From: Macrocybe gigantea
Lineage: Eukaryota > Basidiomycota > Agaricomycetes > Agaricales > Callistosporiaceae
Assembly: GCA_011319805.1 (NCBI GenBank)
Contig: SJRY01000248.1
Location: forward strand, 48,047-112,046
Direction: 5' to 3'
DNA length: 64,000 nt
Shown here: positions 46,661 to 56,966 of the stretch, one piece after another
Layout: each line of letters begins with the position of its first letter
How positions within the stretch are numbered: the first letter of the stretch is position 1
Notes under the pieces: model-generated
Database searches by the model: none
Seen by the model: only the letters and a program-made list of their open reading frames with translations
What the model was told of the DNA's origin: nothing
Position numbers and translations under genes: made by a program

Positions 46661-47567
46661 ATTTCGCAGCACGCGGCCTTTTGAACGAGCAGCCGAGCTG
46701 TTTTTCGACACAGTGTTGACAAGGGCCCGGCTCAGAATCGATCTTCTCGCAGACTTCGAGGTCGGCCTTCTTACACCGTTCACACTAAACTGCGGTAGGA
46801 CTCAGAAACAGTCCGGCGGCAAAGAGACACAATCACTCACCCGCTCATCACCTGTAACCTCCTTGAAATCGAGTTTCAGGCAGCGCTCCCGATATCGCTG
46901 CTGCGCGAGCTTGTTCTTCTCCCAGCGAGCCGCTTTCTTTTCATCCTCGTCGGCACGCCATCATTTCACTCCTGAATCCGCACCACCAGCTGCAGAATCC
47001 GATGCCCCATGCTTTCGAGAAGGTCCCGCAGTTGGGACACGTGTAGTCGGCATCACGTTCGGCGGCACCAGGGGACCATCCACGAGCACCATTATGCCAA
47101 GTGAAGAACCTTCGAAATCAGCAATCCAGTGTAGTGGAGACGAAATAGCCTGACTCACCAGATCCTGGGCTTTCGTACAGGCCCCCAACCTCATCCCGAC
47201 GATCCTCGTCCAGGTGGCTGACCCACTTGTTGTATCACGAAACCCAATCCTGAAAGACGTCTTCGGGAACGTCTTGACCCTCCTTTGCCCACTCATTCTA
47301 ATGTCAAAGATATCGCCTCACTCACTCCCCGTTGGACTTACAAAACGTTTCGAGACCGCAGCACTAAAGGCCTTGATGGCCTCAACGCTCGCGTTCGGTC
47401 CGGGGACGGCCTCGAAGAGCCCTTCAAGCTCGGCAATAGAAGTTTCGGTCTTGACGATTTCGGCGGACATGTCGTGCACAAGATGGTTTCGAGAAGCGAT
47501 GTGATTTGGCAAGAGCTGAGATTTCGACGAGTCGACAAGAAAGGTGTTTGTACCCATCCCACCCTCC

Positions 47568-47575
47568 CTTTTATA
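47568..47575 (-). promoter_or_regulatory. TATA box of the antisense gene
   Basis: TATAAAAG followed by GGAGGGTGGG, about 105 nt before the favoured ATG at 47470 and outside the LTR, so the antisense gene appears to have its own promoter. Confidence 0.55.
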
Positions 47576-47733
47576 CAGGCGAAATCTGTAAACGACGGGA
47601 ACGCCCGAAATGCCTCGCGACTTTGTCATGGCAGATCACCTCGCGAAACCCACGTTACCCGAATAACGACCAAGGTCGCCGTTCAATGGGAATGCCGACT
47701 GAGGACAGTCGACCGCTAAGTGGGGAGGACAGA

Positions 47734-48864
47734 TGATGAGCGCTCTGTGCCGCTGACCGCCGATAAGTCCTAATTTGGTAATCCCGCCCCCACATTCGAA
47801 ATCATACCACTACTCAGCCCCCTCAGCATGATACCACAGCCCAGCCGCTGACTTCTCGTTCGAGTACTCGGGATGTCGACAACTCCGTGAGGCTTCCATT
47901 CCAGGTCCCGGACACTTCGCCAAATGCATCGCACCCATACATTCTGGACCTTCTGCACTTCCTATACCGCCCAATCCGGTCAGGCAGTCTTATTCCTATA
48001 TGCCTCCCCCGATTCCCAGATCCCGATATGACAAGACTACTACCATTTTCGATATCGCACTGCCTCACGCCTTCCCGCGTTCCCGACACTGCCTCGCCGC
48101 AGTACATTCGAAACAAGGGATTTCGAGTGTGCTACCATTTCATCCACTCTCATTTTGAAATTCATGACTCATATTTCACTGATACATTCTACGTTCCTTA
48201 GATTATTTTCATGTTCCATTCTACGATGCGTGGCACCGGTTTCGGGATGTTCTTTTACCTACTGTTTCACCTTTTATATTCAGATTTCGAACAGACTTAC
48301 ATCTCCCCGATGTTTCAGCCACTAAACGACCCTTTCGAAATCATACGATATGTTCTCTCATTCGGTTTCGACTTCGCCGGTTATTCCGATACTCGAAATC
48401 TTCTCATCTATAAAAACCCATGTACTTGGCATTTGTAACAACATAGAAAAAAGTTACTGTCTCAATCCTTCAGCAGTCTCGCAGTCTACGACTCGTGTGG
48501 AGTCCTTGTGTTATCCGATCTCAAAGTGTCGCACTCGCGTGGAGCCACAGTACTCAGTCTCGAAATCAGTGTCCCTGGCTTCGTGTGGAAGTCACTATTG
48601 TGGAAACCCTTCCGAAATCCTCACCGAAGCCCTCGATATCATGCGGGAATTCAGCTAAGTCTAGCCGCCTTGTTTCGAAAACCCCGAAATCCGCTCGAAA
48701 CCATCCATATTCACTTCATTCCATTCCCCCCCCTTTCACGCTACAGTCCCTCGGGTTACTCTGTGACTTGAACAGCTCATAGTTTATACAGCCTCGGATA
48801 GGGACTGACGCTTCCTTCATTCCACCTTGTTGGTTTGTAGGTTAGTGCTTCCCGATAGTTATCA
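47734..48864 (+). repeat. Element 2 right LTR
   Basis: 1,131 bp. Preceded by a purine tract. See the left LTR for the pattern of differences. Confidence 0.93.
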
Positions 48865-49012
48865 CCGCAAGAAAAACAACCTTTGCCTCTATTGCGGTGG
48901 CCCGGATCACAAGATCGACAATTGCCCCAATATGTCTGAAGGCGCTAAGAAGTGTCATGCTGCAATTAAGGCGGAACCCTCGAAGGCTTCTCCCACGACG
49001 GGAAAAGTCTAA
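48865..49012 (+). pseudogene. Element 1 gag, 3' part with zinc knuckle
   Basis: Resumes Gag after the Element 2 insertion: a basic stretch (RKKNN), the knuckle C-LY-C-GGPD-H-KIDN-C of CCHC type, and a short tail ending at the TAA at 49010-49012. Phase with the upstream half needs one more A in the run near 30974-30976. Confidence 0.85.
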
Positions 49013-49080
49013 CCGAAGGTCCAACCAACGTCCCGGGGCCTTCGGTAAATGAAGGGACACATTTCGACGGGCTTAACCCG

Positions 49081-52000
49081 ATGCCAAGGCCCACCGTTGT
49101 TCACTCGAATGACGCTCTCTCCTTCAAAGGCCCGTACCCTCCACCCTCATTTGTTTTTACCTCTTCTTCATCTCCGCTTCATTGTAGGCATTTCTTTATT
49201 GCTGTATCCATATCCCTACCCAATAAAAACCCAATTCAAACCTATGCAATGCTCGATTCCAGCGCAACCACCTCCTGTATCTCTGACAAATTCGCTTCAC
49301 GACACAATATGCCGCGAAGAACTCTTGACGTTCCGGTTGCTGTCACAGCTGTGGACGATCGCCCTATCGCGTCTGGCCTGATCAGTCAAGACGTTATCAT
49401 TGCCCTCTCTCTGGGCTCTCACATTGAACACTGCGCCCTCTCTGTCGTTTCGGTCAAGTATCCAATCATCCTCGGTCTCGACTGGTTACGACATCACAAC
49501 CCAGACATCGATTGGGCCAATGGGTCCATCGCTTTGTCTTGTTGCGGCGCCTCAAGTCAACCTCGTCGGCTGTATGCCGAGGGCTATGGTCCTCCATTAC
49601 AGGCCGCCTCTCATGCGCATCCCATCGTCTCTGCTGGCATAGGCCTCAGTCTTGCTACCAGCATCTTCACCCCTTGTTTCTCAGTGACCCACGACGTTCT
49701 CTCAGCACCACCCACTCCTAGCCAATCAGCATTTGCCCAAATATCTCCACTCCCAATATCAAAATTCCATCTCGCTACTTCATTCCTCAACTCTCTCATC
49801 ACCACCGCTCCTACCTCACCTCCTATGGCACAATCACACTCTCCGCTTTCTGAAGCCAATGTCAAAATCCTCTCAGCAAAACGATTCCTCAAAGCCTCCA
49901 AGCACCACGAAATCTCTTACCTCCTCTTCCATGACCGACATTCCAAAATTTATATCAATTCCTTCACATCTGAAACCCCATCATCGACCAACCCTCTCGA
50001 GCCATCACCATCAGACAGCGAAGAATAGCGCTCTAAAATCCCTCCAAAATACCATGCCTGGGCCGAATCGGTCTTCAACCCTGCCGAATTCAACAAACTG
50101 CCTGAGCATCGACCATTCAACATCGACATTGAGCTCGAGGATGGCAAATGCCCACCCTTTGGTCCCATGTACTGCCTCTCCCTGCAAGAGCGCGAAGCTG
50201 TTGCTGAGTACGTCAACTCTAACTTGCAACGCGGCCACATTCGATGCTCTACCTCATCTGCCGGCACCCCAGTCCTGTTCATTCGGAAGAAGACTGGCGA
50301 GATTCGCCTCTGCGTCGACTTCCGTGGACTCAATGCCATCACTCGCAAAAACAAATTCCCCCTCCCGCTCATCAACGACCTTCTTGATCGTGTGCAAGGC
50401 TGCAAGATCTTCACGGCACTCGACCTCAAGTCCGCATACTCTCACCTGCGCATCCGCGAAGGTGATGAGTGGAAGACAGCATTCTGCACACACCTCGGTC
50501 TTTTCAAACATCTTGTCATCCCCTATGGTCTCACGAATGCGCCTGCTGCCTGGCAAGCATTCATTCAAGATGTCCTTTGAGATCTGATTGATCTGGTCTG
50601 TGTCGTCTACCTCGACGATATTCTTATCTTCTCCAAAAACCAGATAGAGCACGACTGCCATGTTGGTCTTGTGCTCGACCGCCTGCAAAATGCCCATCTA
50701 TGCTGCAATGCCTTGAAGTGCCACTTCGACCAGTCCGAGGTCGAATATCTCAGTTATGTTATCAACAATAAAGGCATCAAAATGAACCTGAAGAAGCTTG
50801 ACACCATTGCTTCTTGGCCTGAACCCACGAAAGTCAAGGATCTCCAGCACTTCCTCGGTTTCACAAACTTCTATCAGCGCTTTATCCTGGAATATTCCCA
50901 CGTCGCCCTCCCTCTCACTTCCCTTACTTGCAAACTGTCCATTTGGTCCTTCGAAGACACTGCTCGCAAGGCCTTCGAAGACCTCAAGTCCCGCTTCCTC
51001 GACCAACCACTCCTTCGACTCTCTTGCACCCTCACCACCGATGCCTCAGACTTCACTCTCTCAGGAATTCTCGAGCAACCAGCCGAACATGGCGAACTCC
51101 ATCCTGTTGCCTTCATCTCGCGCAAATTCTCTCCTCAGGAAATCAACTACGACGTCCATGATAAGGAGCTCCTGGCAATTATCGAGGCCTTTCGTGACAT
51201 GTGCGCCTGGCTTGTCGGCTCCCCTTTTCCTATCGCCGTCATCTGCGACCACAAAAATTTGGAATACTTCATGAAATCCCAGGTGCTCAACCGTCGTCAA
51301 GTTCGTTGGGCTACCTTCCTCACCGATTTCGATTTTTGACTCGATTGGAAACCTGGCCGACTCAACATCGCGGATGCTGCCTCTCGCCGCCCTGACTATG
51401 TGCCAAGCAACACTGAAAATCACCCCAGCCACCCTCCTCTTATCAACTCTACTCACACACATCGACTCTTCCCTAAATCCAATGTTACTCCCATCACAAT
51501 CTCCACCCTTACATCTCTCACGTTCGACAATACTGATCTAGTTGCACACTTCAAGGAAGCCACTAGTCATGACAACGAATGGCGTCTGGCCATTGCCAAT
51601 GGCTCCTGTGATTTTCGAATAGAGAACGGTCTTGTTCTCCACAACAACCTTATCTATGTTCCCCCCTCGCTCCGCCTCGATGTCCTCGCCGAACGACATG
51701 ACTCCGTCATTGGTGGGCATCCCGGTCGCGCTCGCACACTCAACTTTGTTGCATGTGATTACTCATGGCCAGGTATGACAACTTTTGTACGACGATATGT
51801 CAGTGCCTGCGACACTTGCGCACGCATCAAAATGCCTTGCCACAAGCCCTTCGGTCTTCTCCAACCCCTTGAAATCCCTGACCGCCCATGGCAAGCCATC
51901 ACCATGGATTTTGTGGTCAAACTCCCTATCTCCCGTGGTTTTGACTCGATATGGGTGGTGTGCGATCGCCTCACATGTGCAGCTCATTGCATCCCATGCA

Positions 52001-53205
52001 ATGAGACGATCACTGCCTCTGACCTTGCTTTTCTATTCCTTGACCGCATCTTTCGACTCCATGGACTCCCGACATCCATCATCTCCGACCGCGGATCACT
52101 TTTCATGTCAAATTTCTGGCGTGCGCTTATGGACAAACTCTCCGTTGATCACAAAGCATCTACGGCTTTTCATCCCCAAACCGATGGACTCACAGAGCAC
52201 ACTAATCAAACAATAGAAGCATACCTCCGTGCTTATTGTTCATACCAGCAGGACGACTGGGTCGACTACCTCCCTCTCGCTGAATTCTGCTTCAATAATT
52301 ACGAAAATTCATCCACCCATCAAACTCCCTTCTTCGCAAACCTTGCATATCATCCGCTTTTTGAGCCCCGACTTACCGACGTCTCCACAGTTCCCGCCGC
52401 TATGAGCCTGGCCTCTCATCTTGACCTCATCCATGCCGAACTCCGTGCTGAACTCGAACACACTCAACAGCATCAGGCCTTATATTTCAACAGACTACAC
52501 GAGGCTCAACCATACTTCGCTCCTGGTCAACTCGTCTGGCTCCTTCGCAGAAACATTAAAATAAAATGTCCATCAGACAAATTGGATCATCGTCACCTGG
52601 GCCCTTTCCGCATCATTGATGCAGTGGGCAACCGTGCATATCAGCTCGAACTGCCCACCTACCTCTCCCACCTCCATCCCGTATTCCATGCCTCCCTTCT
52701 TGAACCTTACCATGACCCATCAGAATTCCGACCCCATGCTGAACCTCTCCCCGTCGAAATTGAGACTTTGCCACTCCCTCGCATCAAAGAAGTCCTTGAT
52801 GTTCGCAACGTAGGCCACCGCTTCGACTACTTCGTCAACTGGAAGGGTCTCTCTGATGAAGAAAATTCGTGGATCACCCTTGATGACATCTCTACCGAAG
52901 ACAATGAAATACTTGAATGCTTTCACCGCCGACACACACGCGCACCTCGACCTCATTCAATCGTCATCCAGCGCACTCGTCGAGTGCCTCCGCCTACTCC
53001 TCCTGCAAATCCTGCACCTTCAACCACTCTCACCGACATTCTGCATCCTCCGGACCGCCCTGCTACTCCCTTACAACCTCCGATACATCAGTATGAACCT
53101 CCGTCTATGACAACAACTCGCTCTGGATGCATCACACGCCCTGCAACTCGCTACGACCCACCGCTTCATACGCCTCGCCCATCTCGGCCTCAAAACGGGG
53201 GGTAG
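49081..53205 (+). pseudogene. Element 1 pol with chromodomain, three nonsense codons
   Basis: One frame of 4.1 kb with stops only at 50026 (TAG), 50578 (TGA) and 51337 (TGA). Protease motif reads DSSAT instead of DSGAT (near 49255). RT active site YLDD at 50608-50619; RNase H with TTDASDF; integrase zinc domain HDSVIGGHPG...CDTCARIK and core MDFV / SDRGSLF / DGLTEHT; C-terminal chromodomain (RIKEVLDVRNVGHRFDYFVNWKGLSDEENSWI). The two TGA codons are where related elements have Arg, so CGA-to-TGA; the TAG fits CAG. DSS fits GGC-to-AGC. There is no frameshift at all. Stop TAG at 53203-53205 abuts the LTR. Confidence 0.9.
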
Positions 53206-53534
53206 TGTCACAACCCTAAATTCTATATATAAGTATTTTTCATCATATTCTCGTTCATTTATTATTCTTTACCTCCTATAGAAATTCACTATGATTCGCT
53301 CATTACTCTCTACTTTACAAACTCCTCCTATAGAAATCTACTATGACTCGTTCTTTACGTTTTCTCTGAAAACTTCTCCTAAACCATTTTATGTATAAAA
53401 GCCACCTGTATTTGGGACTTGAGTGGCTGTCGAATCAACGTGTATCCTTCCCTCGAATATCTAGTTTTGCCTCGCTCGTCTCTTTGCCGTGTCCTTTGCT
53501 CTTGTTTGGGCCAAGTCACGCCTTGACCCTCACA
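53206..53534 (+). repeat. Element 1 right LTR
   Basis: 329 bp, identical by eye to the left LTR, followed by the GCTAG duplicate at 53535-53539. Confidence 0.95.
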
Positions 53535-53539
53535 GCTAG

Positions 53540-54846
53540 CCACTAACACGATCTTCTGTCTTTCGATGCCCATTTACTTTAAGGTCTGTCTGATGGAATA
53601 AGGTATGCTCCATCTCGATAAATCAGAGACCTAATCATGAGGACGATTTGTTTGTCGCAAATGCATGACTTTTTGCCGTTACGGTGAGTTCATTGCAAAA
53701 TGCGGACTCAAATTAGACGATGGTATCCTGTGCGCAATGAGGAAACGTTGAAAAGTAAACAGCGATATCTGTGCGTGGTGTGAGTAAACATGCTAGATGC
53801 TCACCACAGAGCCGCAATGACTGCAATGCAACCGGGACGAAGCACCCTAGAACAGCATGTATCTAATAAAGTTTCGCCGACGAAAACGTAGACTAGAAAA
53901 GATAATAAAGATGATGTATTATGTAAGTGGCTTCGGGGTTGGTGCCGATTTGTGTGTTGTTCACGGCCCCCATCAGGCGACACGCGGCGGTACGCTCTAA
54001 TTGTTTCGTGCGCGTCTTCTACTCCATTCTACTTCCGGACCTACTGGAACAGTTCAATTTGAAGCTCGCAGCGGAAGCTCGAATGAAAGTCGTGCATGGG
54101 GAAGTTGCGTCGGGCAGGACATCTCTTCAAGAATTCTTTTTGTGCATCGCGTATAACAACGAAGAAACGAAGATTTCTTGCCGGTTGGATGACCGATGTC
54201 GGACCGACGTGTCTGGCGCACATGGGAAGACGTACAGTCCAAACGGACTGATTGCTTTTTGTTTTCGGAGATCCTGATGGGAACGGGTTTTCAAGTCCCC
54301 GACGGAGCTATGGGCCGGCATCTGCAACGCGTTTATTGTAAGTGTCCTCGCCTGTCCTCGTCTGCTATCGATATCCGATAATGGGGTGCTTTCTCAGATT
54401 CTTTCTCTCCTCATATTGCTCCTATACTTAGACTAACTCCCGCTGAAGTTCGAATACCAGGCTCATTTCCAGTCACAGAACGAACTCTGGGCTTGACTCG
54501 TGCATCACGAGTTAACCTACAAACTCTATCTAAGTTATTTCAGGTTACGACCGGCTTATTGTTAACAGTGGCAGTCCGTCAAAATTCACCCTCTGCCCAT
54601 TCCCTCGTTATTGTCAAGCGTGCATGATGATCCCATCTCGCCTTTAACACTTCAACAATAACGCCGGCGTCCGCTTCTGCCATCCGCATCTCGCCACATG
54701 GTGCTCTGACTCTGGTAAGGCATATAAAGTAGGGATTCGTTCGCAATTCATTCCCCAGGGCTTCGGTTCCTTAAAGGCAGTCTTTCGCCGCTCCAGGGTC
54801 GTCCTCTCATTCTCTACCGCGTCAAAGCATCCCTTTACACCGCATC
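53540..54846. other. Intergenic region right of the nest, pheromone gene promoter
   Basis: A plus-strand frame of 116 codons at 53927-54277 has no recognised family. The last 130 nt contain the TATA box of the pheromone precursor gene. No other gene recognised. Confidence 0.45.
54723..54729 (+). promoter_or_regulatory. TATA box of pheromone precursor gene
   Basis: TATAAAG 118 nt before the ATG, followed by a pyrimidine-rich stretch, a common fungal promoter layout for a highly expressed short gene. Confidence 0.55.
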
Positions 54847-54969
54847 ATGGACGCATTCACATCGCTGTCGATTTGGGCATCTACGAAGGCGGAGGACACC
54901 TCGCCTCAGGTGCCGTCCGACGAAGAGAGCAGCGGTTCAGGCTCCTACATGTACTGCGTCGTTGCATAA
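54847..54969 (+). CDS. Lipopeptide mating-pheromone precursor (CaaX)
   Basis: A single-exon 40-codon frame with good start context (catcATGG). It begins MDAFTSLS, the usual N-terminus of mushroom pheromone precursors (MD-A/S-F), has an acidic processing region (PSDEES) and ends with the CaaX box CVVA directly before TAA (54967-54969). Expected maturation: farnesylation of Cys37, removal of VVA, carboxymethylation, and cleavage near the acidic pair to leave about ten residues (SSGSGSYMYC). Such peptides are detected by STE3-type receptors and control nuclear migration and clamp formation. No STE3 receptor is in the window, so it may be an outlying or non-mating-type copy, or the B locus may lie beyond the edge. 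Confidence 0.82.
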   Translation: MDAFTSLSIWASTKAEDTSPQVPSDEESSGSGSYMYCVVA

Positions 54970-55680
54970 AGCACGAAGCATATTCACGAAGACACTTATC
55001 TTATGATGTGAGTTCGGCGTCTTTCACACCTTGGAAAGAAAACAAAATGCCGATTGTTCTCTTTTTCTTTTAGTATGCGACACTATTTATGGCGTATGCG
55101 AAGCACATGGATACACAAAATATTCGAATGAGAAGGACATCATCTTCTCAACATTGAGCAACTCTTCGTTCTTTCACCGTTGTATTATTACTTTTTTACC
55201 CCTTTTCTTCTCGACCTCTGCGAGATCACCTCATTTGTAACATTACCTACTTGCAACCGTATATGATCATGGATTTCCTGCAACGTTGTGAACGGAACAG
55301 TGGCGGTGATGGTTATTTGCTTCGATTTAGCTACGTAGACTCGTTTCTTGGTCAGTTCCTTTATCATCGCAAGGACTTCAAGGGATGCCAGGTGCATTTT
55401 ATTGCAAGCATGTTTTCGACCTCATCGCACCCATGGCCTCTACCGTCAGACCCCTGCCGTCCAGCACGGATCTACCACGGTTATTGTGACCCGCAAGGTT
55501 GCAACAACCCGAGCGTTGCGGCGCGAACTCCGATATGTGTAAGAAAACGACCCCCCTCTTATCCAACCCCTGTGGACCCCCTATGGCGCTTGACATACGG
55601 TATTTTAGACTAACAGGGGTTCGTGCTGACTTCCTATATATACGGACCCAAGAAATTTAGATCGGAACTGCCAGGCGACG
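54970..55680. other. Intergenic region
   Basis: 3' flank of the pheromone gene and promoter of the F-box-like gene, with TATATATA at 55635-55641, only 40 nt before its ATG. I looked for further CaaX-ending small frames and found none. Confidence 0.5.
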
Positions 55681-56355
55681 ATGACACGTCCTATCGAACT
55701 GCCGGTCGAGTTGCTGGATACGATCATCTCCACCTTCTGGCATTCGCAGCTTTCGAATGACGATCGCATCACGTTCATGACGTCCTCCATGCTTGTCGGC
55801 AAGATGTGGCGAGAATTGTTCCTACGTGTTTCGTCGATCGACGTTCACTTCCCGAGCGCGTCTTATGTGCGCTGGTTTGGCGAACTCTTGGACCGATCGT
55901 CGTCCTTGTCGAGGAGGATATCTGATTCCTGCCTCTCGTTCACGCTTGCGATGGAAAGCGCCTGCGATCGCAATGCACCGCATCTTCTCCAAACTGACGA
56001 ACATCCAGCGTCGCGCGCATTCGCAGACCTGTTGTCCAACATCCAAACGGGCTACTACGACCTTCCGCATCTCAGGACTGTCTCCGTGGAGTATATAAAT
56101 CCCGGACTTCTGCCCATAGTGGACAGCAGCTATCTGAACGGCATTCCTGCACAAGTGACGAGTCTGCATCTCGCGTTGAAGATGACGAAGGACTTGCCGT
56201 CTTTCCTGATTTCCACATTTCGGGATTTTCACATGGACCGCTGCCTCGTCGACTTTGATCCAGGCTTGATGCGTTTCAGGCGCGCACATAGGCTGTCTTT
56301 GGACAAAATGAGCGATTCATCAAACTCTTCAATTTCCCTACATATTGCTTTTTAG
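55681..56355 (+). CDS. Small F-box-like protein
   Basis: Intronless, 224 residues. The N-terminus (ELPVELLDTIISTF, then a basic/hydrophobic helix ending KMWRELFLR) looks like the F-box of mushroom proteins; the rest has weak hydrophobic periodicity but no clear repeats. Mushrooms carry hundreds of such F-box genes that would act as SCF adaptors. Start at 55681 is the first Met after the TATA box at 55635-55641. It is shorter than most family members (350-550 residues), so it may be a truncated copy; the frame itself is clean. Confidence 0.6.
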   Translation: MTRPIELPVELLDTIISTFWHSQLSNDDRITFMTSSMLVGKMWRELFLRVSSIDVHFPSASYVRWFGELLDRSSSLSRRISDSCLSFTLAMESACDRNAPHLLQTDEHPASRAFADLLSNIQTGYYDLPHLRTVSVEYINPGLLPIVDSSYLNGIPAQVTSLHLALKMTKDLPSFLISTFRDFHMDRCLVDFDPGLMRFRRAHRLSLDKMSDSSNSSISLHIAF

Positions 56356-56966
56356 CACGCAAGTGCAGACATGTTTGAAAATCTTGGGAATAGAGCGTGC
56401 TGTGCAGGAGAGGAACGTACCCAAGGCCATTTGGACTGAAGAAGTGCTGACGAAAAGACGCACAGTAAGGACAATTGCTTTTCGTCCTCCGTACGGATAT
56501 CGATAATAATGTCCCCTGGGCATAGTTTCCAGAAAAGAAGACGATCTTGTCGCATAACGGAACTTTTCTCTCGGTTTTTCGGCAATCCTGGCTAATTTTC
56601 AAGCAAGTTTCAATCTTTCCATTAGTCTAGGGCAGTATTCTGCTGTGTAGCACTGGTATCTATGTCTGGGAAGGAGTTGCCAGGATAAGAGTGAGGGCGA
56701 GAACTTGGAGATTCATGGCAGTTGCTGAGCGCTGAGCAGGAGGTTGAACGGATAGACGTCGGCGTTAACATCCTAGAGTATGGGCATTGAATACGAAATT
56801 GTACCATTCCCAATGTCCACGAGGATCATGGTAATGAGCTTGTCCAACTACCCAGGTGCATGGTTTCCGGTCGAAGAGCAACTTGAAATATCGCTGCGGA
56901 GATTGAACTTGATAAATCAATCTCATCGGCTGTCCCACGTCTATTCAGTCAAGCTCATCGTCGCTC
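56356..56966. other. Intergenic region
   Basis: Spacer between two plus-strand genes. The open frame at 56780-57214 is mostly an alternative reading of the next gene's first exon. Nothing else recognised. Confidence 0.5.

Larger units (their letters stand above)
38944..47470 (-). pseudogene. Antisense zinc-cluster gene of Element 2, split by Element 3
   Basis: Runs opposite to pol. Exons by eye: 47470-47342, 47297-47159, 47109-46841, 46784-46661 continued at 40139-39798 beyond Element 3, and 39743-38944; all four introns are GT-AG, 44-56 nt. About 600 codons. Features in order: a coiled coil (ETSIAELEGLFEA), a ribbon-like C-X2-C-X11-C-X3-C, a basic helix, and a six-cysteine cluster C-X2-C-X7-C-X9-C-X2-C-X6-C close to the fungal Zn2Cys6 DNA-binding domain, then a basic/Pro-rich linker and a very acidic tail. 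Frame is kept exactly across the Element 3 site once one ATTTC copy is removed. Defects: TGA near 47233 (TCG-TGA, from CGA), one missing base at 47071-47074, and a phase problem near 46975. Likely a regulator; role unknown. Confidence 0.65.
30986..48864 (+). mobile_element. Element 2: long-LTR Ty3/Gypsy retrotransposon with an antisense gene
   Basis: Inserted in the gag of Element 1. LTRs at 30986-32113 (1,128 bp) and 47734-48864 (1,131 bp) run TGATGAG...TTATCA, flanked by CCGC (30982-30985 and 48865-48868). A TGG-type primer site follows the left LTR and a purine tract (AAGTGGGGAGGACAGA) precedes the right LTR. Sense genes are gag and pol (protease, RT, RNase H, integrase; no chromodomain). 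Between integrase and the right LTR lies an antisense multi-exon gene. Without Element 3 the length is about 11.4 kb, large for the group. Several stops and two lost catalytic aspartates show it is dead. Confidence 0.93.
29645..53534 (+). mobile_element. Element 1: chromodomain Ty3/Gypsy retrotransposon, host of the nest
   Basis: Direct 329-bp LTRs at 29645-29973 and 53206-53534 are identical by eye, start TG and end CA, and are flanked by a perfect 5-bp duplication GCTAG (29640-29644, 53535-53539). A self-priming site follows the left LTR and a polypurine tract (AAAACGGGGGGTAG) precedes the right one. Gag (30035-30985 plus 48865-49012) and pol (49081-53205) are split by Element 2. Removing the insertions leaves about 6.0 kb, normal for a chromovirus. 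Gag has a CCHC knuckle, pol has protease, reverse transcriptase, RNase H, integrase and a C-terminal chromodomain expected to direct integration to marked chromatin. Three in-frame stops make this copy non-autonomous. Confidence 0.93.

Noticed and set aside
29645..53534. A single 24-kb giant retroelement
   Set aside because: Three distinct LTR pairs with separate target duplications and an interrupted gag show nested insertion.
53927..54277. 116-codon gene right of the nest
   Set aside because: No recognised domain and overlapping frames on the other strand of similar length.
54847..54969. Treating the 40-codon frame as chance
   Set aside because: Start motif, CaaX at the stop, start context and promoter together are very unlikely by chance.
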